Positions 1-7,655 of a stretch of 42,510 nucleotides of DNA are shown here, one piece after another (positions within the stretch are counted from its first letter, which is position 1; each line of letters starts with the position of its first letter). A program made the position numbers and the translations under genes. This DNA is from Bacteroidales bacterium. Its GTDB lineage: Bacteria; Bacteroidota; Bacteroidia; Bacteroidales; JAADGE01. The notes below the pieces were generated by a model. The model saw only the letters and a program-made list of their open reading frames with translations, made no database searches and was not told where the DNA came from. The stretch spans positions 84,210 to 126,719 of the forward strand of contig JAIORQ010000100.1 in the NCBI GenBank assembly GCA_021108035.1, read 5' to 3'.

Positions 1-235
1 CATCAATATCAAAATGTGTAATATCACATTCTGTTTTCAATAGTCTTTGTGCAGCCTCAATTCTTTTTTCTCCAAATAAAACTCTCCCTCCCGGGATCCA
101 CCATTTATTTAGTGCGGGTTCATTATTTCTTTTAACCATTAATACCCTTTTTTTAGAATCAAGAATTAATATCTCTACGGCATTTAACGGTAACAATCGT
201 TTTATTTTTGAATATTTTTTTTCTTCAATAAACAT
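1..235 (-). CDS. NUDIX hydrolase, GDP-mannose mannosyl hydrolase-like (partial, runs off the window)
   Basis: The ATG is at 235 and the frame stays open to base 1, so only about 78 N-terminal residues are visible. They contain NEPALNKWWIPGGRV followed by LFGEK and EAAQRLLKTE. This is the arrangement of the GDP-mannose mannosyl hydrolase (Gmm) branch of NUDIX enzymes, where the canonical REUXEE part of the NUDIX box is altered. Gmm-type enzymes hydrolyse GDP-mannose or GDP-glucose and usually sit in polysaccharide clusters. It is the last visible gene of the minus-strand glycan operon, 30 bases after the methyltransferase gene. The substrate is inferred from the family; the NUDIX fold assignment is firmer than the Gmm assignment. 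Confidence 0.75.
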   Translation of the reverse strand, partial: MFIEEKKYSKIKRLLPLNAVEILILDSKKRVLMVKRNNEPALNKWWIPGGRVLFGEKRIEAAQRLLKTECDITHFDID

Positions 236-265
236 ATTAAGTATAAATACGTGGTAATGTGCATG

Positions 266-1516
266 TTAGGGAACAACTTTAACTTCAGGTAAAGGAAGAA
301 TAAATTTTGTGCCATTGCTTACCAAAGTTTCTTCTCTTTTAATAAATCCGTCAATAAAACTATATGGTAAAGCAAGGAAATAATCAGGCTTTTCGGTGCG
401 CATCTCCTCTTCGTTCTTTATAGGAATATCTGCTCCGATAATATATTTTCCAAATTTAAAAGGATTAGAATCAGCTGCCGCAGTTATTAAATCATAGTTA
501 ATACCACAATACTGAAGGATTGTATTTCCTTTTGTTGATGCTCCATAAATCCAAATTTTTTTATTTTTTTGTTTTAATTTTTCACAAAGTTCAACTAAAT
601 CATTTTTTGTTTTTTCTACTCTTTTCATAAACTGAAAGTAAGTATCAGCATTATAAATGTCAGCTTCTTTTTCTTTATTTAAAATTTCATGGTAGCGATT
701 AGTTTGAGGGTATTTTGTACATCCTTTCTTTTTGACAAAAATCCTAAAACTACCCCCATATACATCATTTAACATTACATCAAAAATTTCTAAACCAACT
801 TTATCCATAATCCATTTCAAATGATCTGTTGCATAATATCCAACGTGTTCATGTACAATATTATCATACATGTTAGTAGTAATCATTGCTGGCAGATATG
901 CCATTTGAATTATCCAAATACCATCTTCAGCCAAACAGGCTTCCACGTCTTTTGAAAATTGAATCGGATCATGTAAGTGATAAAACATTGCAATACTGAA
1001 AATAAGTTTTGCTTTTTTATTTGTTAATGATTTAAATATATCTTCATTAAAAAAACCGGTAGCAAATTTGAATTTTTTAGATGTAAAAACAGGAACAACA
1101 TTTTGAGCAGCATCAATGCATAATAGATCACAATTTTTATCTTGTAAAAATGACAATAGAGTTCCATCGTTTCCTCCTATGTCAAGCACTAATTCATCTT
1201 CTTTAACATCAGTTAATTCTATGGCACTATCAAGGACATCTTTCAAAATTTTTGACATAGAAGAATTGGTGGAACTTGTGAAAGGGTAGTGTTCATACAT
1301 TTGAGACATATCAAATGAATGCCCTAATTGTAATGCACCACAACTGTTTTCATTTTTCTCACATAAAACCAAATCCAATGGTTGTTTTTGAACTGTCTCG
1401 CGGTAAAAAAGATTTTCCGGAAAAATAGAGGACAGGTATTGTTCACCAAGGTCAATACAAGGAATTAATGTTGTATTTCCACAAAATCGACACTTTTGTA
1501 TTTTGGAACTATTCAT
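266..1516 (-). CDS. SAM-dependent sugar C-methyltransferase (zinc-binding N-terminus, C-methyltransferase C-terminus)
   Basis: The 416-residue protein has three parts. A putative zinc-binding N-terminus carries C9, C12, C52 and C59 (CRFCGN near the start). A class I SAM-binding core has LVLDIGGNDGTLLSF at about 109-123. The C-terminal domain carries YGGSFRIFVKKKG and IYGASTKGNT, which are hallmarks of the NovU/TylC3-like C-methyltransferases. These enzymes add a methyl group to a ring carbon of an NDP-4-keto-6-deoxy sugar. The neighbouring SDR and cupin fit a branched deoxysugar branch of the same operon. The length is normal for the family and the ATG start is clear. The methylated carbon and the sugar cannot be read from sequence alone. 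Confidence 0.85.
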   Translation of the reverse strand: MNSSKIQKCRFCGNTTLIPCIDLGEQYLSSIFPENLFYRETVQKQPLDLVLCEKNENSCGALQLGHSFDMSQMYEHYPFTSSTNSSMSKILKDVLDSAIELTDVKEDELVLDIGGNDGTLLSFLQDKNCDLLCIDAAQNVVPVFTSKKFKFATGFFNEDIFKSLTNKKAKLIFSIAMFYHLHDPIQFSKDVEACLAEDGIWIIQMAYLPAMITTNMYDNIVHEHVGYYATDHLKWIMDKVGLEIFDVMLNDVYGGSFRIFVKKKGCTKYPQTNRYHEILNKEKEADIYNADTYFQFMKRVEKTKNDLVELCEKLKQKNKKIWIYGASTKGNTILQYCGINYDLITAAADSNPFKFGKYIIGADIPIKNEEEMRTEKPDYFLALPYSFIDGFIKREETLVSNGTKFILPLPEVKVVP

Positions 1517-1534
1517 AAAAAAATATAATTAAGT

Positions 1535-2236
1535 TTATAAAATTTGTTTATTTTTTTTATTGAGAAATTCAAAAACCTCCTTAGCATCCGGGAAATTTGG
1601 TCTCGGTTTTTGGATTTCCTGTATATCTAACGGCCCTTCAAATTCTATGGTTTTATCTAAATAATTTGCTATATCAATTAGTTTAATAGTATTAAAGGAT
1701 CCAACTTCAATAATACCTTTTAAATCAAGGTGCGAAACAATATACTGTGAAATCCATTTCAAATTTGTAAAACTATAACGACTTTCCGAATCAAGAAATA
1801 TTTTTCTGCCATTAAGTATATCAATCAAAACTCCTTTTTTCAAATTATCGTCAAACATAGAACTCAATCGTATAATCAAGTTATTGTTAAAATTACACAA
1901 ATTTTCAGCAGCTAATTTATGTCTTCCATAAATAGTATCGAGCTGACATCTTGCTGATACAGAACTTATCTGTACAAATTTATCATAAGTACATTGATAC
2001 AATATATCAGTTGTTTTTTGAATAGTTTCACGGAAGTCTTCTTTAGGGTTATTTTTTGCCCAAAAACGGGCAGCAGGCATAGCAGCATTAATAATAATAT
2101 TATAGAACTTACTTGTTTTTTTTATATAGTTATCACGTGTAATTGCGACAACATCATATTTACCTGTACTTAATAAAGCAGAATAAATAGCACTTCCAAC
2201 AAATCCGTTGGAACCAAATAATGCAACTGAAATCAT
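1535..2236 (-). CDS. Short NAD-dependent epimerase/dehydratase (extended-SDR family)
   Basis: This 233-residue protein begins with a Rossmann nucleotide-binding motif, GSNGFVG at 8-14. It has an SSVSA strand at 91-95 and the catalytic Tyr-x-x-x-Lys as Y103 and K107 (YGRHK). At 233 residues it is shorter than the usual 300-330 residues of NDP-sugar epimerases, mainly because the C-terminal substrate domain is reduced. It lies between the C-methyltransferase and the cupin gene with gaps of 18 and 12 bases. The likely role is a ketoreduction or epimerisation of an NDP-4-keto sugar, for example after C-methylation. That step is inferred from context; the family call is from the motifs. Confidence 0.75.
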   Translation of the reverse strand: MISVALFGSNGFVGSAIYSALLSTGKYDVVAITRDNYIKKTSKFYNIIINAAMPAARFWAKNNPKEDFRETIQKTTDILYQCTYDKFVQISSVSARCQLDTIYGRHKLAAENLCNFNNNLIIRLSSMFDDNLKKGVLIDILNGRKIFLDSESRYSFTNLKWISQYIVSHLDLKGIIEVGSFNTIKLIDIANYLDKTIEFEGPLDIQEIQKPRPNFPDAKEVFEFLNKKNKQIL

Positions 2237-2248
2237 TTTTTTGTGTTA

Positions 2249-2653
2249 TTAATTGAATATATCTTTTCTTATAATTGGTTCTTTACAATCATCCCATGGT
2301 TTTGTTAGCATTGCCACAGCTGTTAAATTAGTTATCGCATAAACTGTATGTGTAACTCCGGGCGGTGTCCTTATACATGTACCTTTGCTTACATGAATTA
2401 TCCTTTCTGTATTGTCGGGCGAATCGAGTGTTACTGCAATCCCTGACCCTTCAACTATTAAAAAATATTCCACAAATTCAGGATGATAATGGTTGCCTCT
2501 GGTCGAACCAGGCACAAAATATAATAGGTTAAACTCCTTGATTAAATCTTGTGGTACCCATGTAAAAATACCTCCTCTACCATCTTTTACCGTTTCAATA
2601 TTACAACTTGGATAAAATATTTCCATTCTATCATTTGAAAGTTTAGTTTTCAT
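2249..2653 (-). CDS. Cupin sugar epimerase/isomerase-like protein (WxcM/FdtA-like)
   Basis: This is a 134-residue single-domain cupin. Motif 1 supplies H55, H57 and E62 (GNHYHPEFVE), and motif 2 is PPGVTH with H102, so a complete metal-binding set can be seen. Small cupins like this in surface-glycan operons include dTDP-4-keto-6-deoxyglucose 3,4-ketoisomerases and WxcM-like epimerases, and some are sugar-binding proteins without a proven reaction. The stop codon of the following glycosyltransferase gene abuts this ATG, so the two are likely co-translated. The exact reaction is open; involvement in making the sugar used by this operon is an inference. Confidence 0.7.
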   Translation of the reverse strand: MKTKLSNDRMEIFYPSCNIETVKDGRGGIFTWVPQDLIKEFNLLYFVPGSTRGNHYHPEFVEYFLIVEGSGIAVTLDSPDNTERIIHVSKGTCIRTPPGVTHTVYAITNLTAVAMLTKPWDDCKEPIIRKDIFN

Positions 2654-3358
2654 TTAAATGTTTTTAAATCTCAAAATAAATGTTTCTTTTAAGTATCTTA
2701 CAATTCTTTTCAACAGTCCTTTATTACCTTTTCCGTGTAATCTTTCACCAAATACAGCTGGTATTTGTAGGATAGTACAATTTTTTTTTTGTAAAAAAAA
2801 AACGAATCTAATATAATAATCTCCAAACCCCCAAAATATTTTGTCAAAATCTAAAGTATAAAGAACGTTTCTTTTTATTGCAAAAAAACCAAATAAGTTT
2901 TCTGTAATTTTTGAAAATAAAACAATTCTAATAAACAAATTAAAAAACCAGCTTGATACTATTCTAAAAATACTTAAATGTTTTTCTATCGGAAAATATA
3001 AAAAACGAGATGCAATAACACAATTATAATACTTTAAATTATCAATCATTATTGGCAAATATTCAGGACAATGATTAAAATCTGAATCCATAACAACAAT
3101 AATATCCCCTTTTGCATTTTCAATCCCGCATCTTATTGATTTTGCAAAACCCCTATCTTCTGTACGTAATACTGGTTTCAACCATGTTTGATTTAAGTCA
3201 ATAAGAGCTTGATAAGTCCCATCCGGGCTATTATCATCAACAACAATTATCTCATGTTTATAATCAATTAAAAATTTATGAATTTTTTCTGAAAGCGGAA
3301 TAACATTCTCTTTTTCATTATACGCAGGTAAAATAATTGATATTGAAGAATCTTTCAT
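2654..3358 (-). CDS. Family 2 glycosyltransferase, polyprenol-phosphate mannosyltransferase (DPM1)-like
   Basis: The 234-residue protein has the GT-A start ISIILPAYNEKENV, the nucleotide-binding VVDDNSPDGT at 39-48 and a DxD motif, D91-S-D93 (MDSDFNHCPEYL). These resemble DPM1-type enzymes that move a sugar from an NDP donor to a polyprenyl phosphate at the cytoplasmic face of the inner membrane. There is no long membrane tail, although 135-165 is aromatic and hydrophobic and may associate with the membrane. It is the only clear glycosyltransferase in this operon within the window. An 18-base perfect palindrome lies just upstream of its ATG. Donor and acceptor are unknown. Confidence 0.8.
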   Translation of the reverse strand: MKDSSISIILPAYNEKENVIPLSEKIHKFLIDYKHEIIVVDDNSPDGTYQALIDLNQTWLKPVLRTEDRGFAKSIRCGIENAKGDIIVVMDSDFNHCPEYLPIMIDNLKYYNCVIASRFLYFPIEKHLSIFRIVSSWFFNLFIRIVLFSKITENLFGFFAIKRNVLYTLDFDKIFWGFGDYYIRFVFFLQKKNCTILQIPAVFGERLHGKGNKGLLKRIVRYLKETFILRFKNI

Positions 3359-3361
3359 TAG

Positions 3362-3379
3362 AATTTCATTAATGAAATT
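3362..3379. promoter_or_regulatory. 18-bp perfect palindrome upstream of the glycosyltransferase start
   Basis: The bases AATTTCATTAATGAAATT form a perfect palindrome that begins 3 bases upstream of the ATG at 3358. It lies in the only sizeable gap (186 bases) of the operon, between the cytidylyltransferase and glycosyltransferase genes. It could be an operator or an RNA hairpin near the ribosome site, but an AT-rich palindrome can also arise by chance. The rest of the gap (3380-3544) shows no gene. Confidence 0.3.
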
Positions 3380-3544
3380 ATGGATAGTCGGTATAGAAAA
3401 CTGTTAAATCTTGAAAAAACAGAATTACAAAACTAATTATTTTTTTTTACTTCAAAAATTATAATTTTATACAGTTAAAATAAACATTAAACTTATGCTG
3501 AAAAACAAGCTGCTAAAAAACAAAAATGCAGATAATATAAAAAA

Positions 3545-4384
3545 TCAATAGAGGTCTATTATTATTTGCTCAAATCCGGATATAAGTTTTTTGTTAAGTT
3601 GTTTAGCAAACTTATTTCCTTTTTCTTTCATTTGATTGAAATGTCTATCAATCTTTTTAAGAACCTCCTGTTTTACAAGTGTTTGCTTTATTTTATTATT
3701 TATACTCCAAAATGGTTCATTGTTTTCCATTACCTCAAAAATTTCCTGTATTGACAGATATTTATTACTTTCATAATAATTAACAATTTTTCTGATTAGT
3801 TTATAATCATTCAAATAATCGCATGTCAATCTGTAATCTTTATTAAAAGGACTGTTTTTAATTGAAAATTCTCTTACATTAAAAAAATCGGGGCGGTTTA
3901 TAAAAGGTCCCCAAATTTCTGTATCCGAATTTTGTTTCATTTTAACCGCTATTTTAACCGCTATTGTGTCAATTAAATATGGAGCAATGCCTATCGGAAC
4001 ACCTGTAGCATAAATAAAATCTGCCGGTTTGGATTTATATGAATCTAACATTAAACGAGCAATGTGAAATGAGTGTAGCGGGTTATCTGCAGTAATGCTT
4101 AAGAAACTGTCTATATGGTAATATTCTGCTGCATTCAATAGTCTTTTTAATACATCATCTTCTGAACCTGCATAAAATTTTATCCTGTGCCTTAGGGCAA
4201 AATCGAATAATATTGAATCTTGATTATTTGTTGAGGTACATAAAACAACGTCATCTATACCGACAACTTTTTTGCATCGTGAAATTACATGGTCAAGTAT
4301 AGTTTCACCGTTTAAATCTAATAGTATTTTATTTTTTAAACGGCTACTTTTTAGTCTTGCTGTGATAAGAAACCCTGTTTTCAT
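3545..4384 (-). CDS. SpsF-like cytidylyltransferase (CMP-sugar synthetase candidate)
   Basis: The start is set at the ATG of 4384, which overlaps the TGA of the upstream NeuB-like gene (ATGA); a longer reading frame from 4411 is less likely. The 279-residue protein opens with GFLITARLKSSRLKNKIL, the nucleotide-binding pattern of cytidylyltransferases of the KdsB/NeuA/SpsF group. It continues with VVLCTSTNNQD, FYAGSEDDVLKRL and SITADNPL, typical of SpsF. It probably transfers CMP from CTP to a 2-keto sugar acid. No classic NeuA/LegF gene is in the window, so this is the only visible candidate to activate the nonulosonic acid made by this operon. Alternatively it serves only the product of the diverged NeuB beside it. 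Confidence 0.75.
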   Translation of the reverse strand: MKTGFLITARLKSSRLKNKILLDLNGETILDHVISRCKKVVGIDDVVLCTSTNNQDSILFDFALRHRIKFYAGSEDDVLKRLLNAAEYYHIDSFLSITADNPLHSFHIARLMLDSYKSKPADFIYATGVPIGIAPYLIDTIAVKIAVKMKQNSDTEIWGPFINRPDFFNVREFSIKNSPFNKDYRLTCDYLNDYKLIRKIVNYYESNKYLSIQEIFEVMENNEPFWSINNKIKQTLVKQEVLKKIDRHFNQMKEKGNKFAKQLNKKLISGFEQIIIDLY

Positions 4385-5388
4385 AATTCTATATCTGTTT
4401 TTTGCAAACAATATCCTTTTGAGAAATCTTTTTGAACTTTTCTTCCGAATGAATTTATTAAATCAATTTGTGATAAGTCAGTTATTTTTTTTGTTCTTTT
4501 AAAATCAATATCATTTTCAGTAATAACGCTTCCTGATTTTATGTTTTTATTTAAAATTCCTGCTTTTTTATTTGGTCCGAAAACTGAATATTTTTTTTCG
4601 CCGATATTTAACTCTAAAAGACCGTTTCCGGAGCAAGCATTAAGGATTTCTAATTTGCTTTGAAGTTCGTTAAACGTATCAATGTTGATTGCTGCTTGCC
4701 AATCTGTTCTTTCTTGCCCCAATTCTGTTGTGATATGTTTTTCTATGTAATCCATACCGAGTACGGCACCTAAAAGTGTAATTAAGACATTATTTTCATT
4801 GTTCCACGCTGTATGGTCAGCATACCCATGTTCAAAGTTTGGAAACAATGATATTATTTTCATGATTTTACGGAAATTTATGTCTTCGTATTTTGTCGGA
4901 TAATTTTGAAATCCGTGCATTAAAACAATGTTGTTATTTTGGAGTGTATTAATTGCATTTTCTATTTCATAAAGAGTTGATCCGCCTACACCAAGAACGA
5001 TTTTAGTTTTTTGATCAATTTTGTTTTTTAAATGATGAAGTAGTTTAATGTCATTTAAACAGACTGAGTGTATTTCTACTAAATCCGGATTATATTGTAT
5101 TCCGAAATCAATTGCTTTTTTATCATTTAACAAAAGCATTATTTTTTTTTCGGATTGTTGTATTTTATTTATAATTTCAGTCCATTGATTTTCTGATAAA
5201 AGTTTATTTTCGAAGAAACCATAAGCAGGATGGTTTTTGGTCATATACTCATTAAAATCAAAGCTTAAATGCAATTTTATATAGTCTGTTTTGGTTTGTG
5301 TAATAATTTTTTTTACCAAATCTTTCATAAAATTAAAATTTCCGTCGTGATGCCAGGCAGTTTCCGCTATTAAAGATACTTTTTTCAT
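4381..5388 (-). CDS. Diverged NeuB/SpsE-family synthase with altered active site and C-terminal SAF domain
   Basis: The 335-residue protein matches the neighbouring NeuB from end to end: a TIM-barrel synthase of about 260 residues and a C-terminal SAF (antifreeze-like) domain at about 270-335. Several positions conserved in NeuB are changed. NHNG becomes HHDG (13-16), YIKFQTF becomes YIKLHLS, WKIPSGE becomes VEIHSVC (104-110, so the lysine and glutamate are lost), SDHT becomes ADHT and GPDH becomes ERTDW. GFQNYPTKYEDIN and EKH (216-218) are kept. NeuB enzymes condense phosphoenolpyruvate with an amino sugar; the changes suggest a different acceptor, a different reaction or a non-catalytic partner. 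It ends in an ATGA overlap with the SpsF-like gene and starts 2 bases after neuB, so it belongs to the pathway operon. Confidence 0.8.
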   Translation of the reverse strand: MKKVSLIAETAWHHDGNFNFMKDLVKKIITQTKTDYIKLHLSFDFNEYMTKNHPAYGFFENKLLSENQWTEIINKIQQSEKKIMLLLNDKKAIDFGIQYNPDLVEIHSVCLNDIKLLHHLKNKIDQKTKIVLGVGGSTLYEIENAINTLQNNNIVLMHGFQNYPTKYEDINFRKIMKIISLFPNFEHGYADHTAWNNENNVLITLLGAVLGMDYIEKHITTELGQERTDWQAAINIDTFNELQSKLEILNACSGNGLLELNIGEKKYSVFGPNKKAGILNKNIKSGSVITENDIDFKRTKKITDLSQIDLINSFGRKVQKDFSKGYCLQKTDIEL

Positions 5389-5390
5389 TT

Positions 5391-6392
5391 TTATAATAAT
5401 TTAATTAACTCATCAAGTTTATAGTTTTTGGTCGCTTTTTTTCCGATAATTTTATCCCAAAGCATTGGCGAAAGACCGGTACCCGGACGTTTTATTGCTA
5501 TATTAGACTCGTCAAATGTGTCATTTTTTTTTATGTTTTTTGCTGCAACTATGCTTTTGCGTGCAATTTTTTTATTTTTTTCCTCTGATGCTGATGCTTT
5601 TTTTATTCCGTTACCCATTGCTTTTTCAATGTTTCTGACAGCCTTTACCATTGCTTTTAACTCGTGTGGTTCAAGACTTGCTTTATGATCAGGCCCTTCC
5701 GTTGTTTTGTCAAGAGTAAAGTGTTTTTCGATAACTGTTGCTCCTAATGCCACGGCAGCAACAGGAATTTCTATACCGAGAGTATGGTCGGAATATCCGA
5801 CATCAACTTTAAATGCTTCTTTAATTGTTTTCATTGCATTTAGATTGACATCTTGCATAGATGTAGGGTATTCTGTATTGCAATGTAATACGGTTATTTT
5901 GTTGCGAGTTGTGCCGGCTTGTTCTAAAATATCAAGAGCGGCTTCAATTTCACTTAAATTTGCAATGCCGGACGACATTATAATTTGTTGATTCATATTA
6001 CCGATTTTTCTTAAGTAAGGTAAGTTTGTTATTTCTCCGGAAGGGATTTTCCATAAATTTATTCCCAGTTCTTTAAGCATATCAATGCTGTCTAAATCAA
6101 AAGCGGAAGATAAAAAATTGATGTTTCTTTTTTTGCAGTGTTTGATTAATTCTTTATGTTTTTCAATATCAAGTTCAAGTTTTTTTATCATCTCAAATTG
6201 AGATTCCTTATTGTTAGAGTTTTGCTTTTGATAATCTGCTTTTGGTGCGGCCTTACTTACAATGTTTTCTGTTTTAAAAGTTTGAAATTTAATATAATCA
6301 ACACCGGCTTTTGCAGCAACATCTATTAGTTTTTTTGCGGTTTCAATACTTCCGTTGTGGTTAACACCTGCTTCGGCTATTATTGTTATCAT
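5391..6392 (-). CDS. neuB: N-acetylneuraminate / N,N'-diacetyllegionaminate synthase
   Basis: The 333-residue enzyme shows the expected NeuB motifs in order: E7 and NHNG (11-14), YIKFQTF with K35, WKIPSGE (114-120), HCNTEYP (170-176), GYSDHT (199-204), EKH (222-224) and GPDH (233-236). It ends with the SAF domain and its KRPGTGLSP signature (301-309). NeuB/LegI condenses phosphoenolpyruvate with ManNAc or with 2,4-diacetamido-2,4,6-trideoxymannose to give sialic or legionaminic acid. The legB and legC genes upstream favour the legionaminic branch. The gene starts 4 bases after neuC. Length and motifs are normal, in contrast to the paralogue that follows it. Confidence 0.92.
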   Translation of the reverse strand: MITIIAEAGVNHNGSIETAKKLIDVAAKAGVDYIKFQTFKTENIVSKAAPKADYQKQNSNNKESQFEMIKKLELDIEKHKELIKHCKKRNINFLSSAFDLDSIDMLKELGINLWKIPSGEITNLPYLRKIGNMNQQIIMSSGIANLSEIEAALDILEQAGTTRNKITVLHCNTEYPTSMQDVNLNAMKTIKEAFKVDVGYSDHTLGIEIPVAAVALGATVIEKHFTLDKTTEGPDHKASLEPHELKAMVKAVRNIEKAMGNGIKKASASEEKNKKIARKSIVAAKNIKKNDTFDESNIAIKRPGTGLSPMLWDKIIGKKATKNYKLDELIKLL

Positions 6393-6396
6393 TTTA

Positions 6397-7548
6397 TTAA
6401 AATATTAGTCTCTTTCTTAATAAATTACTGTCAAAATTAGTGTTTTTTATTATTGAAACCATTTTTTTTGCAGTATTTCCGTTTCCGAATTTGTATTTCA
6501 TTTTAGAAATTTGATTTAAAAAGACCGGATTTAATGTTTTTTCTATTCCGTCTTTTATCAAGTTTACAGAATAATCCGTATCAATAATACTTTCGTGTCG
6601 TATGCGACCATTTTGTCTGTCACCAATATTAATTGAAGGTTTCTTAAAAAACGGAACTTCAACAATTCCGCCTGATGAGTTTCCTATAATAAATTCGGAG
6701 AAAGTAATTAAATTATGAAAATTTATAGCACCAAGAGACTCTATATATTTATAGTTTGGATTTTTACTTACATTATTTTGAATAATTTTAAGGATTTCAT
6801 TTCTGCCTGAATCCATATTCGGAGCAGTTATTACAAGTTGAAAATTATATCCTTCCAATGCAGAAAACAGATTTTCTATTTGCACTTTAGGTGAAATCTT
6901 TGTTTCTAATGTAACTGGATGATAAGTCATTAAAACTGTTCTTTTCTCTGTATTTAATTTTAATTCTGAAAAGAGTTGTTTTTTTGTTTTTCTATTTTGC
7001 AAAGACATATTATCAACAGCCAATGCTCCTGTATTGTGTACTCTAAAACTTTCTTCACCAAGTTTTATAATGTTTTGTGAATAATCATCACATGCTGCAA
7101 AATGTAAATGGGCAGCCTTTGTAATCATATGTCTTATTTGTTCATCAATTGCTCCTTCTGTTCGTTCTCCTCCATGAAGGTGAATTATTGGTTTTCGAAA
7201 TAAAATTGCAGATTGTACAATCGGTAGAAGCTCGTATCTGTCACCAAGTACACATACTGCATCAAAATAGAAATCATTAAAAATATTTGCAAGTTCAAAT
7301 GTTTCAATTCCTAATGATTTTACCAATGAATATGGACTATCTTCATTCAATAAATAATCAAATGTTTTGCTTATTTTGAAATTATTTGTTTCAATTTCAT
7401 TTATAGTATTTCCATGTTCTTTTATAAGATGAGTTCCCCCAACAAATAATAAGACTTCAGTTAATTCATCATTATTCAATTCAGAAATTAAAGGTTTTAA
7501 AATTCCGAATTCTGCTCGTGTTGTTGTGAATATTGCTATTTTCTTCAT
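6397..7548 (-). CDS. neuC: UDP-N-acetylglucosamine 2-epimerase, hydrolysing type (NeuC/LegG)
   Basis: The 383-residue protein starts with KIAIFTTTRAEFGIL. It contains CVLGDRYELLP, the HLHGGERTEGAIDEQIRH segment and a late GNSSGGIVEVPFFKKP phosphate-binding loop, all characteristic of hydrolysing UDP-GlcNAc 2-epimerases. NeuC releases ManNAc; LegG releases the 2,4-diacetamido sugar for LegI. Within this legB-legC-neuD context the LegG role is the better guess. The ATG overlaps the TGA of a leftover neuD C-terminus, which shows that the gene was once translationally coupled to an acetyltransferase gene that is no longer complete. Confidence 0.9.
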   Translation of the reverse strand: MKKIAIFTTTRAEFGILKPLISELNNDELTEVLLFVGGTHLIKEHGNTINEIETNNFKISKTFDYLLNEDSPYSLVKSLGIETFELANIFNDFYFDAVCVLGDRYELLPIVQSAILFRKPIIHLHGGERTEGAIDEQIRHMITKAAHLHFAACDDYSQNIIKLGEESFRVHNTGALAVDNMSLQNRKTKKQLFSELKLNTEKRTVLMTYHPVTLETKISPKVQIENLFSALEGYNFQLVITAPNMDSGRNEILKIIQNNVSKNPNYKYIESLGAINFHNLITFSEFIIGNSSGGIVEVPFFKKPSINIGDRQNGRIRHESIIDTDYSVNLIKDGIEKTLNPVFLNQISKMKYKFGNGNTAKKMVSIIKNTNFDSNLLRKRLIF

Positions 7549-7655
7549 TTTAGTTTTTTTGCCGGATTACCTACAAAAACTCCACTTACTGTAATGTTTT
7601 TTGTTACAATTGCTCCTGCTCTTATTGTTGTATTTGAATATATGTTTATGTTTTT
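7545..7655 (-). pseudogene. C-terminal remnant of a second neuD-like acetyltransferase gene
   Basis: In the frame that ends with the TGA at 7545-7547, the bases encode SNTTIRAGAIVTKNITVSG and then VFVGNPAKKLK. The C-terminus of the intact neuD nearby reads NETNIGAGAVVTKSITESG and then VYVGNPAKRIK, so the two are clearly homologous. The DNA is only moderately similar, so this is not a fresh duplication. The remnant is about 36 codons and has no start. Its upstream end merges with the last codons of the AlbA_2 gene in another frame. The stop overlaps the neuC ATG. I infer that an older neuD-type gene was truncated when the AlbA_2 gene arrived. Confidence 0.8.

Noticed and set aside
3359-3544. 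Hidden small gene between the glycosyltransferase and cytidylyltransferase genes
   Set aside because: All frames are broken or low-complexity; only the palindrome at 3362-3379 stands out.
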